From Lachnospira sp. (GTDB lineage: Bacteria > Bacillota > Clostridia > Lachnospirales > Lachnospiraceae): a DNA stretch of 64,000 bases. The stretch spans positions 16,166 through 80,165 of the forward strand of contig JAGATQ010000031.1 of the NCBI GenBank assembly GCA_017621205.1. Direction: 5' to 3'. Positions 1 to 9,338 of the stretch are shown here, one piece after another. How positions within the stretch are numbered: position 1 is the stretch's first letter; every line of letters begins with the position of its first letter. The notes below the pieces were generated by a model. That model was not told the origin of the DNA. It did no database searches and saw only the letters and a program-made list of their open reading frames with translations. The translations under genes and the position numbers were made by a program.

Positions 1-707
1 ATGTGAACAATAAGAAAAAGGCATGTGAATATATTGGTATCCGTTCCCTAAGCTATCATCTGCCGGAGGAGACGAAGGAGGAGGAGCTGCTTTCGTTAAT
101 CGGTAAGCTAAACGAGGATGCATCGGTGAATGGAATTCTGGTACAGCTTCCAGTGCCTGCACATATTGATGAGGATAGGGTGATTCAGGCGATTGCTCCT
201 ATGAAGGATGTGGATGGATTTCATCCGCAGAGTGTTGGAGCGCTGAGTATTGGACAGCCCGGCTTTGTATCCTGCACGCCTGCGGGAGTGGTTGCCCTGC
301 TGAAACGAAGTGGTGTTGCTATTGAGGGAAAGGAATGTGTTGTTATTGGCAGAAGTAACATTGTTGGTAAGCCTATGGCATTACTGTTACTTCGGGAGAA
401 TGGAACTGTTACCGTCTGCCATTCCAAGACCGCTGATTTAAAAGAGGTTACTAAGAGGGCGGATATTCTGGTTGTTGCAATAGGAAGGCCACAGATGATT
501 GATGCTTCTTATGTGAAGAAGGGGGCAGTAGTGATTGATGTTGGCATTCACCGGGATGAGAATAACAAGCTCTGCGGGGATGTGGATTTTGCATCAGTTG
601 AGCCGGTGGCATCAATGATTACTCCGGTTCCGGGAGGTGTCGGACCTATGACAATTGCGATGCTGATGAATAATGTTGTTGAAGCAGAAGGTATGCAGAG
701 AGTGTAG
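1..707 (+). CDS. folD: Methylenetetrahydrofolate dehydrogenase/cyclohydrolase, 5' end cut by window edge
   Basis: Bifunctional enzyme that interconverts methylene-, methenyl- and formyl-tetrahydrofolate in one-carbon metabolism (cytosol). The frame is open to the window edge. The GTG at base 3 is read as an internal valine of the family's YVxNK segment, not as a start, so roughly the first 45-50 residues lie outside. Visible signatures are the substrate-domain stretch [10 protein letters not shown], the NADP-binding segment [14 protein letters not shown] and the C-terminal motif [14 protein letters not shown]. The remaining length of about 234 residues fits a full protein near 280. It ends 6 bases before rimO, so the two are probably cotranscribed. 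Identity is very secure; only the true start is missing. Confidence 0.95.
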   Translation, partial: VNNKKKACEYIGIRSLSYHLPEETKEEELLSLIGKLNEDASVNGILVQLPVPAHIDEDRVIQAIAPMKDVDGFHPQSVGALSIGQPGFVSCTPAGVVALLKRSGVAIEGKECVVIGRSNIVGKPMALLLLRENGTVTVCHSKTADLKEVTKRADILVVAIGRPQMIDASYVKKGAVVIDVGIHRDENNKLCGDVDFASVEPVASMITPVPGGVGPMTIAMLMNNVVEAEGMQRV

Positions 708-713
708 GATAAG

Positions 714-2051
714 ATGAAATTATTTTTTATATCTCTTGGCTGTGATAAAAATTTGGTAGACAGCGAGGTTATGCTGGGACTGCTTCAGGAGCATGGCTAC
801 CAGATTGTAGATGAAGAGAGCGAGGCACAGGTTATTGTGATTAATACCTGCTGTTTTATCCACGATGCCAAGGAAGAGAGTATAGAAACCATATTAGAAT
901 GTGCACAATATAAGAAGACGGGTAAGCTTCAGGTGCTTGTGGTAACAGGTTGTCTGGCTCAGCGTTACAAGGAAGAAATACTTAAGGAGATTCCCGAAGT
1001 TGATGTGATTCTTGGAAGCAGCTCCTACGATGAAATTGTATCGGTTATTACGCAGGCTTTAAAGGGCGAAAAGGTCATGTTAGATAAAGGAATTGATTAT
1101 TTGTCCAAGCGAACCGGACAGCGTGTCGTAAGTACTGGTAATTATACTGCTTATTTAAAGCTTGCCGAGGGCTGTGATAAGCATTGTACCTATTGTATTA
1201 TTCCGAAGCTTCGGGGACGCTATCGCAGTATCCCCATGGAGGATATATTGGAAAATGCGAGAGAGCTTGTGGAAAATGGTGCAGTAGAGTTAAATCTTGT
1301 AGCACAGGAGATTACGGTATATGGCGTGGATTTGTATGGTGAAAAGCGTCTGCCTGCATTACTAAAGCAACTGGCAGCGATACAGGGGCTTCGATGGATT
1401 CGCCTGCTTTATTGTTATCCAGAGGAAATAACGGATGAGCTTATAGATGTAATGACGTCAGAACCCAAGGTGTGTCATTATATTGATATGCCTATCCAGC
1501 ACAGCGAGGATACTGTTTTAAAGCGGATGGGGAGAAAAACCAGTAAGCAGGAGCTTACTTCAGTAGTTTGCCGGCTTCGCAAAAAAATACCGGATATTGC
1601 CATCCGTACAACATTGATTACCGGATTTCCGGGAGAGACACAGGAGGATTATGAACAGCTTTACCGTTTTGTCAATGAAATGGAGTTTGACCGGTTGGGA
1701 GTGTTCCCTTATTCGCAGGAGGAGGATACTCCTGCAGCAGATATGCCAGACCAGATTGAGGAAGCGATAAAGGAAAGTCGTCGGGAAGAATTGATGGAGC
1801 TGCAGCAGGCGATTTCTTATGAGAATGGAGAGGAGATGGTCGGTAAGATAATCGAAGTGCTGATTGAGGGCTATATCTATCAGGAGGATGTTTATATTGG
1901 CAGGTGTTATAAGGATGCTCCTACAGTAGATGGCAATGTGTTTGTATCCTCACCGGAGGAGATTATTTCTGGCAGTTTTATAAAGGTAAAGGTTACAGGT
2001 TTTAAAGAATATGATTTGATTGGAGAGAGAGTTTATGAATTTACCGAATAA
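714..2051 (+). CDS. rimO: Ribosomal protein S12 methylthiotransferase RimO
   Basis: Radical-SAM enzyme that adds a methylthio group to an aspartate of ribosomal protein S12. The 445 residues have the family order: N-terminal cluster-binding domain with cysteines 10, 46 and 80, radical-SAM core with C154, C158 and C161 (CDKHCTYC), and a C-terminal TRAM domain. The start sequence SLGCDKNLVDSEVM is characteristic of RimO rather than of the tRNA enzyme MiaB. The gene begins 6 bases after folD, and its last codons overlap the start of pgsA by 17 bases, which suggests translational coupling. This rimO-pgsA-cinA-recA order is commonly seen in Clostridia. Confidence 0.96.
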   Translation: MKLFFISLGCDKNLVDSEVMLGLLQEHGYQIVDEESEAQVIVINTCCFIHDAKEESIETILECAQYKKTGKLQVLVVTGCLAQRYKEEILKEIPEVDVILGSSSYDEIVSVITQALKGEKVMLDKGIDYLSKRTGQRVVSTGNYTAYLKLAEGCDKHCTYCIIPKLRGRYRSIPMEDILENARELVENGAVELNLVAQEITVYGVDLYGEKRLPALLKQLAAIQGLRWIRLLYCYPEEITDELIDVMTSEPKVCHYIDMPIQHSEDTVLKRMGRKTSKQELTSVVCRLRKKIPDIAIRTTLITGFPGETQEDYEQLYRFVNEMEFDRLGVFPYSQEEDTPAADMPDQIEEAIKESRREELMELQQAISYENGEEMVGKIIEVLIEGYIYQEDVYIGRCYKDAPTVDGNVFVSSPEEIISGSFIKVKVTGFKEYDLIGERVYEFTE

Positions 2052-2580
2052 AGTTACGATGATAAGAGTAATATTGATTCCATTTTTTATTGTATTTATG
2101 ATGCTTTCTGCGACATGGGCAAAATGGGCAGCGCTGGGAGTTTTCGTTGCCGCAAGCCTGACCGATTTTGTGGATGGGCAGATGGCCAGGAGAATGAATC
2201 TGGTAACGGATTTTGGTAAATTTATGGATCCGCTGGCAGATAAAATGCTTGTTGCTGCTGCTATGATTCTCTTTGTGGAGATTGGCAAGATTCCGGCGTG
2301 GATTGTGGTTGTTATTATGGGCCGGGAATTTATTATCAGCGGTTTTCGGATGATTGCAGCAGAAAAGGGAATCGTGATTGCTGCGGGCTGGCTCGGTAAG
2401 ATTAAAACCGCAGAAACTATGGTAATGCTTGTGATTTTGCTTGTATTTTACGCATTGGGCGTACAGGGTGGTGTGTATTTTGTGATTGAGCAGATTTTAA
2501 TCTATCTGGCATTGCTGCTTACTGTGGTTTCCATGCTGGATTATCTGTTGAAGAATAAGGGTGTGATTGAGAGCTGTTAA
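2035..2580 (+). CDS. pgsA: CDP-diacylglycerol-glycerol-3-phosphate 3-phosphatidyltransferase
   Basis: Integral membrane enzyme making phosphatidylglycerol phosphate, the committed step to phosphatidylglycerol and cardiolipin. The CDP-alcohol phosphotransferase signature DG-x2-AR-x8-G-x3-D-x3-D is complete (DGQMARRM, then G, then DPLAD). Several hydrophobic segments follow. An upstream in-frame TTG at 2020 exists, but the ATG at 2035 is chosen because it gives the usual start MNLPNKVT and sits about 6 bases after GGAGAGAGA at 2021-2029. The start lies inside the end of rimO, consistent with coupled translation. Length of 181 residues is normal for the family. Confidence 0.95.
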   Translation: MNLPNKVTMIRVILIPFFIVFMMLSATWAKWAALGVFVAASLTDFVDGQMARRMNLVTDFGKFMDPLADKMLVAAAMILFVEIGKIPAWIVVVIMGREFIISGFRMIAAEKGIVIAAGWLGKIKTAETMVMLVILLVFYALGVQGGVYFVIEQILIYLALLLTVVSMLDYLLKNKGVIESC

Positions 2581-2590
2581 GGAGTAGGGA

Positions 2591-3130
2591 ATGAAGTATA
2601 TAGAATTAAAGATGTTAGAGCCGTCAGAAGTAGAAGCTATGGAGCAGGAGTGTGGAAGTCTTGAGGAACAGGTGGTGTCAATGCTTGCACAGCAGGAACT
2701 TCATGTATGCTGTGCGGAGAGCTGCACCGGAGGACTTTTATCCGCAACGTTGATTAATGTGTCCGGTGCATCGGATGTGTTAAATGAGGGATATGTGACC
2801 TATTCCAATGAGGCAAAGCACCGTTTGCTTGCTGTTTCTAATGAGACCTTGGAGACGCTTGGTGCTGTTTCACCGGAGACTGCTGCACAGATGGCAGTGG
2901 GAGCTGGCAGGGCTGCCAGTGCAAGAGTTGGGCTATCTACTACCGGAATCGCCGGACCAGGTGGCGGGACACCCGAAAAGCCGGTTGGATTGGTATATAT
3001 CGGACTATCCCTTGGGGAGGTGGTATATGCAGCGGAGTGCCATTTTACCGGAGATCGTGCTATGGTGCGGCAACAGACGGTGAAGCAGGCATTGGCGTTG
3101 CTTTTGCAGAGACTTAAAACCACTTGCTGA
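2591..3130 (+). CDS. CinA C-terminal domain protein (NMN amidohydrolase-type)
   Basis: 179-residue protein consisting of the CinA C-terminal (PncC) domain preceded by about 25 residues of poorly conserved sequence. PncC-type proteins deamidate nicotinamide mononucleotide in pyridine-nucleotide recycling. Family landmarks are AESCTGGLL, the YSNEAK segment and STTGIAGPGGGTPEKPVG. The N-terminal molybdopterin-binding-like domain of full-length CinA is absent, so this is the short form. It lies between pgsA and recA, the position in which cinA is usually found in Firmicutes, and 11 bases after pgsA. Enzymatic activity is inferred from family, not shown. Confidence 0.88.
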   Translation: MKYIELKMLEPSEVEAMEQECGSLEEQVVSMLAQQELHVCCAESCTGGLLSATLINVSGASDVLNEGYVTYSNEAKHRLLAVSNETLETLGAVSPETAAQMAVGAGRAASARVGLSTTGIAGPGGGTPEKPVGLVYIGLSLGEVVYAAECHFTGDRAMVRQQTVKQALALLLQRLKTTC

Positions 3131-3149
3131 ATGAAGGAAGGAGATTATA

Positions 3150-3857
3150 ATGGTAACAAATAAATTAATGATAGAAATGCTAATGACGAGATATACCAAT
3201 CGAGACATGGATAGTAAGCTGGATAAAGAAAGATTTAAAGATTTATATAAGGAAGCAGTGAAAGATTATTATCCACAATTGAAGAAGGAATATGCCGGGC
3301 AGTCAATTTATGGCATTTCATTCGAAATTGCAGGTGTCGTACAAAGTGTATATGCCGATGATTTTTATTCGATAGTCTATTTCAATACAGAGGAAATGTA
3401 TGAGGAGAACATAAAAGACTGTGATGAGGATGAGAAAGCCTATTACCGTTTTGAGCCGTGGTCTGAGTGGAATGTGGTAACACCAGAGTCCTCTCTGTTT
3501 AAGAATGTTCAAGATTATTTAACGTTGGACACGCTGAAGCTTCCTTTCGATATCTCTGATTATGAAGATGAATTACCCGAAGAAGCCATAGAGTGGTACG
3601 AAGAAAATGAAGATGATTTTGATGAAGCTTTTGAGGAGGAATGTGAACAGATTCGTATATGGATTGCTGAAGTCCTGGGCGAATTGCGTAAGGAAGGTTT
3701 TTGGGACAAGCAGGGGAATGCAGATATTTATGTGATACCGTTTCGTGGTGAGGATGACATTGATTATGAAGAAATGGTGCAAACCTTCCTTGAAATGGAT
3801 CAAGGATATCATGGGTCTGAGTTTTTAGATTATCTGGCAGAACAGAGAGAAGAGTAA
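3150..3857 (+). CDS. Acidic protein of unknown function (possible DUF4303-like)
   Basis: 235-residue, strongly acidic cytosolic-looking protein with no signal peptide or membrane segment. The pattern YGISFEI, then FNTEE, then EPWSEWNVV resembles the DUF4303 family, many of whose members lie beside polymorphic-toxin immunity genes. This assignment is from memory of the pattern and is tentative. An acidic stretch (DYEDELPEEAIEWYEE and following, about residues 130-160) dominates the middle. It follows cinA by 19 bases with a clear AAGGAGAT site and is closed by the terminator at 3949-3989, so it appears to ride at the end of the rimO-cinA transcript. It is an insertion relative to the usual cinA-recA adjacency. 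Confidence 0.6.
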   Translation: MVTNKLMIEMLMTRYTNRDMDSKLDKERFKDLYKEAVKDYYPQLKKEYAGQSIYGISFEIAGVVQSVYADDFYSIVYFNTEEMYEENIKDCDEDEKAYYRFEPWSEWNVVTPESSLFKNVQDYLTLDTLKLPFDISDYEDELPEEAIEWYEENEDDFDEAFEEECEQIRIWIAEVLGELRKEGFWDKQGNADIYVIPFRGEDDIDYEEMVQTFLEMDQGYHGSEFLDYLAEQREE

Positions 3858-3948
3858 GCAATAAAAATATATTTGTAAAGTGTCCTACTTGCCAAAATAG
3901 ATTTTTTATTGTAAAATAGCAGTGGTTTTAAGAAAAAAGAGAATTGTG

Positions 3949-3989
3949 GTGCACATTTGTAACGTTATCGAACAAATGTGCACTTTTTT
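3949..3989 (+). terminator. Rho-independent terminator before recA
   Basis: Perfect 12-base arms (GTGCACATTTGT at 3949-3960 and its complement at 3972-3983) enclose an 11-base loop and are followed by six T residues. It separates the upstream transcript from the recA promoter, whose -35 box begins 12 bases later. Confidence 0.9.
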
Positions 3990-4000
3990 ATGAAAATCTA

Positions 4001-4029
4001 TTGACAGAACAGGAAAAGTAGTTTATTAT
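4001..4029 (+). promoter_or_regulatory. recA promoter, sigma-A type
   Basis: Perfect -35 box TTGACA at 4001-4006, a 17-base spacer, and -10 box TATTAT at 4024-4029. Transcription would start near 4036, just ahead of the LexA-type box. Confidence 0.85.
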
Positions 4030-4043
4030 GATGATAGCTTAAC

Positions 4044-4057
4044 CGAACATATTTTCG
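4044..4057 (+). promoter_or_regulatory. LexA (SOS) operator of recA
   Basis: CGAACATATTTTCG matches the Gram-positive LexA/DinR consensus CGAAC-N4-GTTCG at nine of ten fixed positions. It sits 15 bases downstream of the -10 box, where a bound repressor would block recA transcription. It is the only such box noticed in the window. Confidence 0.8.
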
Positions 4058-4099
4058 GTGTATGAATTTATGAAAGATTAGTAAAAGGAGAGAATAATT

Positions 4100-5191
4100 A
4101 TGGCAAAGCAGGAAGATAAGTTAAAGGCATTGGATGCAGCAATTATGCAGATTGAGAAGAGCTATGGCAAGGGTGCCATCATGAAGCTTGGCGACCACGG
4201 CAAGAATATGAATATCGAAACTACCCCCACCGGTTCCATCAGTCTGGATATTGCTTTAGGGGTAGGCGGTATACCAAAGGGACGGGTAATTGAGATTTAT
4301 GGACCGGAGTCCAGTGGTAAGACCACCGTTACCCTGCACATGGTGGCAGAGATTCAGAAGCGGGGAGGCATTGCTGGTTTTGTAGACGCCGAGCATGCTC
4401 TTGATCCAACCTATGCTAAGAAGATTGGGGTAGATATTGACAATTTATATATTTCCCAGCCGGATAACGGAGAGCAGGCGTTGGAGATTACCGAGACTTT
4501 GGTGCGTTCCGGGGCAGTAGATATCGTGATTGTGGACTCTGTGGCAGCACTTGTTCCGAAGTCAGAGATTGATGGTGAGATGGGAGATTCCCATGTGGGC
4601 TTACAGGCACGCTTGATGTCGCAGGCACTAAGAAAGCTGACGGGTGTTATCAGTAAGTCGAACTGTAGCGTTGTGTTTATTAACCAGCTTCGTGAGAAGG
4701 TAGGAGTAATGTTTGGTAATCCGGAGACGACGACAGGTGGCCGGGCATTAAAGTATTATTCCTCTGTCCGTCTGGATGTACGACGCATTGAGACGTTGAA
4801 AGCGAACGGGGAGATGATTGGTAACCGTACCCGTGTCAAGGTAGTGAAGAATAAGATTGCCCCTCCATTTAAGGAGGCGGAGTTTGATATTATGTTTGGT
4901 GAAGGAATTTCCGTTGTAGGAGATATTCTGGATTTGGCAGCCAATATAGATGTGGTGAACAAGAGCGGTGCATGGTATGCCTACAAGGGAGAGAAGATAG
5001 GGCAGGGACGTGAGAATGCCAAGAATTATCTTAAGGAGAATCCGGCAGTTTGTGAGGAGATTGAACAGCAGGTTAGAAAGCACTATGGACTTTTGGAAGA
5101 TGGAGAACAGGTTGCAGTAGCGACAGAGCAGGAGAAGGCAGCAAAGGAGCAGGGGACTGCAGGAGCAGGAAAGACTGCTAAGAAGGAATAG
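4100..5191 (+). CDS. recA: Recombinase RecA
   Basis: DNA-dependent ATPase that forms nucleoprotein filaments for homologous recombination and triggers LexA self-cleavage. The 363 residues include Walker [10 protein letters not shown] (about residues 68-76), the [10 protein letters not shown] segment, Walker [13 protein letters not shown], and the L1/L2 region [21 protein letters not shown]. The C-terminal tail (after about residue 330) is rich in alanine, glutamate and lysine, which is typical and variable. The start is fixed by AAAGGAGAG at 4084-4092. Regulation is visible: canonical promoter at 4001-4029 and LexA-type box at 4044-4057. recX follows 6 bases after the stop. Confidence 0.99.
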   Translation: MAKQEDKLKALDAAIMQIEKSYGKGAIMKLGDHGKNMNIETTPTGSISLDIALGVGGIPKGRVIEIYGPESSGKTTVTLHMVAEIQKRGGIAGFVDAEHALDPTYAKKIGVDIDNLYISQPDNGEQALEITETLVRSGAVDIVIVDSVAALVPKSEIDGEMGDSHVGLQARLMSQALRKLTGVISKSNCSVVFINQLREKVGVMFGNPETTTGGRALKYYSSVRLDVRRIETLKANGEMIGNRTRVKVVKNKIAPPFKEAEFDIMFGEGISVVGDILDLAANIDVVNKSGAWYAYKGEKIGQGRENAKNYLKENPAVCEEIEQQVRKHYGLLEDGEQVAVATEQEKAAKEQGTAGAGKTAKKE

Positions 5192-5197
5192 TCTGAT

Positions 5198-5836
5198 ATG
5201 ATGATTACATCTATTTCACAGGGTAAGAACAACCGGAAACGTGTCTATGTGGATGATGCCTTTGTGTTTGCACTTTATTCCAGGGAGTTAATGCAGTATG
5301 GGCTAAAGGAGGGGCAGCCGGTCAGCAGGGAACTCCTTGATAAGATTATCAAGGAGTGTGTGCTGCGACGTGGGAAGCTTCGGGCGATGAATCTGTTGCA
5401 GGCTAGGGATTATACGAGACAGGGACTGAGAGTAAAGCTAATGCAATCCGAATATGATGAGACTGTAATTGCACAGGTGATTTCTTACTTGGATGATTAC
5501 CATTATCTTGATGATGTACGTTATGCAAGGCAATATATTTCTTTTAAGAAGTCCAAGAAGAGCCGGATGCAGATAGAACAGGAGCTTCTTAAAAAGGGTG
5601 TTTCAAGAGATGATATTTATCAGGCATTTTCTGAACTTTCAGAGGAGTATAATTTTAAGCAGGAGGAGCAGAAGCTGCTGGAACAATTAATTGAGAAGAA
5701 GCTTCGCAGTTTTAAGCCTTCAGAAGAGGAAGAAGCAAAGAGGGTTAAGGTATACCGTTTTCTGGCTGGCAAGGGATTTTCTTCAACTGTTATCCGTGAA
5801 GCGATGCAACAATATCATTTTCATGAGGATTTTTAA
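5198..5836 (+). CDS. recX: RecA regulator RecX
   Basis: Small regulatory protein that binds RecA filaments and limits their growth. The 212 residues are built of the family's repeated three-helix motifs, with recognisable segments RGKLRAMNLLQARDYT, LDDYHYLDDVRYA and KKSKKSRMQIEQELLKKGV. The first two codons are both ATG (5198 and 5201), so either could start. The gene lies 6 bases downstream of recA with no separate promoter and is therefore expected to be SOS-coregulated. Family and context agree well. Confidence 0.93.
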   Translation: MMITSISQGKNNRKRVYVDDAFVFALYSRELMQYGLKEGQPVSRELLDKIIKECVLRRGKLRAMNLLQARDYTRQGLRVKLMQSEYDETVIAQVISYLDDYHYLDDVRYARQYISFKKSKKSRMQIEQELLKKGVSRDDIYQAFSELSEEYNFKQEEQKLLEQLIEKKLRSFKPSEEEEAKRVKVYRFLAGKGFSSTVIREAMQQYHFHEDF

Positions 5837-5899
5837 CAAAGCTTACACAAAATATGGTATGTTTTTTTGTCAATATCACTATATTTTTTGTGTTCTTGC

Positions 5900-5928
5900 T
5901 TGACAATATGAATGATTCAGTATAAAAT
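5900..5928 (+). promoter_or_regulatory. rny promoter, sigma-A type
   Basis: TTGACA at 5900-5905 followed after 17 bases by TAAAAT at 5923-5928 (within TATAAAAT). It lies in the 145-base gap between recX and rny and gives rny its own transcription. Confidence 0.7.
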
Positions 5929-5981
5929 TGATATGTTGTACTGTGTTATGTACAATGAAAACTAAATAAGGAGGTGCTCCT

Positions 5982-7538
5982 GTGGACATCGCAATAGCAA
6001 TTGTTGTTACTGCTTTAATTTGCCTAGTGATTGCCATTCCGGTTTCTTCCAAGCTTTCGGTTTCTAAGTATAAAGCGGAAGAAGAGAAGAAGGTCGGCAG
6101 TGCTCAAGACAAGGCTAGAGAAATTATAGATGAAGCATTAAAGACAGCAGAAGCTAAGAAACGCGAAGCATCTTTGGAGGCTAAGGAAGAGTCCATTCGT
6201 GTGAAGAATGAGCTTGATAAAGAGACCAAAGAGCGTCGTGGTGAGTTGCAGCGGTTAGAGAAGCGTGTGCTGGATCGTGAAGAGAATGTAGAACGCAAGG
6301 CTGCTGTGATGGAGAAGAAGGAATCCAGTCTTGCGCAGAGAGAGAATGCTCTGAACAAGAAGAATGCCGAGATTGAAGAGCTTCATGCGAAGAAACTGCA
6401 GGAACTGGAACGAATTTCCGGATTAACCTCTGAACAGGCAAAAGAATTTTTGTTAAAAAGTGTAGAAGATGATGTAAAACATGAAATGGCTCTGATGATT
6501 AAAGAGATGGAAACCAGAGCAAAGGAAGAGGCAGATAAAAAAGCCAAAGAGTATATTGTCAATGCGATTCAGAAGTGTGCGGCTGACCATGTGTCAGAAG
6601 CAACCATTTCCTTGGTACAATTGCCAAATGATGAGATGAAGGGTCGTATTATTGGACGGGAAGGACGGAATATTCGTACCTTGGAGACCATGACAGGCGT
6701 GGATTTGATTATTGATGATACTCCGGAAGCTGTGATTTTATCAAGCTTTGACCCGGTAAGAAGAGAAGTTGCCAGAATTGCCATTGAGAAGCTGATTGTT
6801 GATGGTCGTATTCATCCGGCAAGAGTAGAAGAATCCGTAGAAAAGGCACGGAAGGAAGTTGAGACCCAGATGCGTGAGGAGGGTGAGGCAGCGACGTTAG
6901 AGGTTGGTGTTCATGGTATTCACCCTGAGCTGGTACGATTGCTTGGTAAGATGAAGTTTAGAACCAGTTATGGTCAGAACGCATTAAAGCATTCTATTGA
7001 AGTAGCTCATTTGTGTGGTTTGTTAGCCGCTGAGATTGGGTTGGATGTTCGTACAGCGAAACGTGCCGGTTTGTTACATGATGTTGGTAAATCCTTGGAT
7101 CAGGAGATGGAAGGTTCTCATATTCAGATTGGCGTAGATTTATGCCGTAAATACAAGGAAGCTCCAATTGTGATTAATGCAGTTGCTGCCCATCACGGCG
7201 ACTGTGAACCAGAATCTCTGATTGCGTGCGTAGTACAGGCTGCTGATGCAATATCGGCTGCACGTCCGGGTGCAAGAAGAGAAACACTTGAAACATATAC
7301 AACAAGATTGAAGGAATTAGAGGATATTTCTAATAGCTTTCATGGCGTTGATAAATCTTTTGCCATTCAGGCAGGTCGTGAGATTCGTGTTATGGTAGTT
7401 CCAGAGCAGGTGTCTGATGCAGATATGATTTTATTGGCTAGGGATATTTCAAAACAGATTGAGGATTCTCTCAATTACCCGGGTCAGATTAAAGTTAATG
7501 TAATTCGTGAATCCCGTGTTACGGATTATGCGAAATAG
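5982..7538 (+). CDS. rny: Ribonuclease Y
   Basis: Membrane-anchored endoribonuclease that initiates mRNA decay in Firmicutes. The order is typical: one N-terminal membrane helix (about residues 2-24), a long charged coiled coil (about 30-200), a KH domain with [12 protein letters not shown], and an HD domain with H366-D367 in [10 protein letters not shown]. Length 518 is standard. Start is GTG at 5982, nine bases after AGGAGG, and it yields the expected hydrophobic anchor. It has its own promoter and ends in a terminator at 7548-7577, so it is probably monocistronic. Confidence 0.98.
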   Translation: MDIAIAIVVTALICLVIAIPVSSKLSVSKYKAEEEKKVGSAQDKAREIIDEALKTAEAKKREASLEAKEESIRVKNELDKETKERRGELQRLEKRVLDREENVERKAAVMEKKESSLAQRENALNKKNAEIEELHAKKLQELERISGLTSEQAKEFLLKSVEDDVKHEMALMIKEMETRAKEEADKKAKEYIVNAIQKCAADHVSEATISLVQLPNDEMKGRIIGREGRNIRTLETMTGVDLIIDDTPEAVILSSFDPVRREVARIAIEKLIVDGRIHPARVEESVEKARKEVETQMREEGEAATLEVGVHGIHPELVRLLGKMKFRTSYGQNALKHSIEVAHLCGLLAAEIGLDVRTAKRAGLLHDVGKSLDQEMEGSHIQIGVDLCRKYKEAPIVINAVAAHHGDCEPESLIACVVQAADAISAARPGARRETLETYTTRLKELEDISNSFHGVDKSFAIQAGREIRVMVVPEQVSDADMILLARDISKQIEDSLNYPGQIKVNVIRESRVTDYAK

Positions 7539-7547
7539 GACTAGATT

Positions 7548-7577
7548 ACTTCCCACATGTTATGTGGGAAGTTTTTT
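7548..7577 (+). terminator. Rho-independent terminator of rny
   Basis: ACTTCCCACAT at 7548-7558 pairs with ATGTGGGAAGT at 7562-7572 around a three-base loop, followed by a run of six T. Confidence 0.92.
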
Positions 7578-7732
7578 ATGTTATAAAATAATCTGTGGTA
7601 AATAATTTTTATATGTAGTGGTGTAAAATAGTGTAAAAATGAAAGATGAATTAAAAATGTTGCAAAAAAATTGAGAAAACAGTTATTTTTTCCATTAAAT
7701 CCGATGGAAAAAGAATGAATTGCAATTTAATC

Positions 7733-7761
7733 TTGTATTTTTATGTGTACTATATTACAAT
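7733..7761 (+). promoter_or_regulatory. Putative promoter of the aminotransferase leader
   Basis: TTGTAT at 7733-7738 and TACAAT at 7756-7761 with a 17-base spacer. A start near 7768 would give a leader of about 330 bases that contains the entire nested inverted-repeat structure at 7794-8033. Boxes are good but not perfect; no start site is known. Confidence 0.5.
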
Positions 7762-7793
7762 AGCATTTGTGATTGAGTCATAAATTATAGTAA

Positions 7794-8033
7794 CTCAAAC
7801 TTCGCACATAGTAGCTAGTAATTATAATATTCATAAGAAAAACTATCTGAACACGCCGGTCCTTGATTTTGTGTAGCAAAATCTTAGTACCGTTGCGTGT
7901 GAAGCAACACGGTGTGGACTTTCTCACTAGGTTCGTATACACTCACCAAGTGTTCAATGCCACCGAAAGCGGGTTTTTCGTTGAATATTATAATTACTAG
8001 CGTAATGTATAAACTTCATGTGCGAAGTTTGAG
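7794..8033 (+). other. Nested inverted-repeat element, candidate structured leader RNA
   Basis: Concentric inverted repeats. Outer 16-base arms: 7794-7809 with 8018-8033. Second 19-base arms: 7815-7833 with 7982-8000. Inner 7-base stem: TGAACAC at 7848-7854 with GTGTTCA at 7950-7956. The inner stem encloses a branch CGGT/ACCG carrying GATTTTG/CAAAATC (7857-7892), a small TTGC/GCAA hairpin (7893-7907) and a GGTG/CACC branch (7911-7947). Alternative pairings exist: 7953-7957 with 7981-7985, and a local hairpin at 8011-8030, so mutually exclusive folds are possible. Either a leader RNA or a small palindromic mobile element; I recognise no known riboswitch. The rest of the 7578-8100 gap is AT-rich without an ORF. 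Confidence 0.6.
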
Positions 8034-8100
8034 ATAGTAATATTTTGATGTTGGGAGCAAAAATTTTCTTCCAATTGAGATTAAGGTGGTGCGTAAAAAT

Positions 8101-9300
8101 ATGTCATTAACATTATCTAGGAAAGCACAGGCGGTAAAGCCTTCCTCTACCTTGGCGATTACGGCGAAGGCGAAGGAGCTTAGGGCACAGGGATTGGATG
8201 TTGTGGGCTTTGGTGCAGGAGAACCGGATTTTAATACACCGGAGAATATCTGTGAGGCGGCAGTGAAGGCAATCCATGAGGGTCATACCAAATATACACC
8301 CGCTTCCGGTACAGTTTCTTTAAAGGAAGCAGTGTGCCAAAAATTCAAGCAGTTTAACGGTCTGGAGTATGATGTGAATCAGATTGTTATCAGTAACGGA
8401 GGAAAGCATTCTTTAACGAATGTCTTTATGGCAATCTTGAATCCGGGAGATGAGGTTATGATTCCTGCTCCTTACTGGTTAAGCTATCCAGAGATGGTAA
8501 AGCTTGCTGATGGGGTACCAATAACAGTATATACGAAAAAGGAGAATGGTTATAAGGTGACGGTGGAGGAGCTTCATGCATCCTTTACAGATAAGACTAA
8601 GGCAATTGTAATTAATACTCCTTGTAACCCCACAGGAATGTTATATACTCGTGAAGAACTTATGGCGATTGCGGATTTTGTTGTCGAGAAGGATATTTAC
8701 CTCATTGCAGACGAGATGTATGAGAATCTTGTTTATGGTGGAGCACAGCATGTCAGCATTGCGTCCTTGAATGAAGAGATTTATAAGAGAACGATTACAG
8801 TAAGCGGTGTGGCAAAAAGCTATTCCATGACTGGCTGGAGAATTGGATATGTTGGTGCCAGTGTGGAAATTGCGAAACTGATGTCATCCATCCAGAGTCA
8901 CGCAACCTCCAATCCGAATTCTATTGCACAAAAGGCAACTGAGGAGGCGTTGCTTGGACCGCAGGATACCGTAGAAGCAATGCGGCAGGAATTTGACAGC
9001 CGGCGTAAGTATATGTACAATAGAATTTCTAACATGCCCTTGCTATCCTGTCTGGAGCCAAAGGGGGCATTTTATGTCTTTGTGGATGCAACTGAGGCGG
9101 TAAAGAAGAGCTATAAAGGTGAAACAGTAGGTACAGCTGCTAAGCTCGCCCAGATATTGATTAATGATTATCAAACAGCGGTTGTTCCCTGCGAGGATTT
9201 TGGGGCAGAAGGGCATTTCCGTTTGTCCTATGCCATTTCTATGGAACAGATTGAAAAGGGATTAGACCGGATTGAACAGTGTTTAAATACATTAGAGTAA
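8101..9300 (+). CDS. aspC: Class I pyridoxal-phosphate aminotransferase (aspartate aminotransferase type)
   Basis: Transfers amino groups between aspartate and 2-oxoglutarate, linking oxaloacetate with aspartate synthesis; close paralogues accept other amino acids. Family marks in order: GAGEPDFNTP near the N-terminus, NGGKHSL, NTPCNPTGMLYT, the DEMYE segment, and the PLP-lysine motif VAKSYSMTGWRIGY. Length of 399 residues is usual. ATG at 8101 is preferred: it gives the standard start MSLTLSRKAQAVKPS, with AAGGTGG at 8083-8089. In-frame GTG codons at 8086 and 8089 overlap that ribosome site. The long structured leader upstream could regulate it. Confidence 0.92.
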   Translation: MSLTLSRKAQAVKPSSTLAITAKAKELRAQGLDVVGFGAGEPDFNTPENICEAAVKAIHEGHTKYTPASGTVSLKEAVCQKFKQFNGLEYDVNQIVISNGGKHSLTNVFMAILNPGDEVMIPAPYWLSYPEMVKLADGVPITVYTKKENGYKVTVEELHASFTDKTKAIVINTPCNPTGMLYTREELMAIADFVVEKDIYLIADEMYENLVYGGAQHVSIASLNEEIYKRTITVSGVAKSYSMTGWRIGYVGASVEIAKLMSSIQSHATSNPNSIAQKATEEALLGPQDTVEAMRQEFDSRRKYMYNRISNMPLLSCLEPKGAFYVFVDATEAVKKSYKGETVGTAAKLAQILINDYQTAVVPCEDFGAEGHFRLSYAISMEQIEKGLDRIEQCLNTLE

Positions 9301-9338
9301 TCAAAAAATTGGAAGGGAAATATATAGGAGTAGGATGT

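Noticed and set aside
8041..8100. T-box or known riboswitch in front of the aminotransferase
   Set aside because: AAGGTGG resembles the start of a T-box core, but the following ACCGCG and the stem I features are missing; no other known riboswitch consensus matched by eye.
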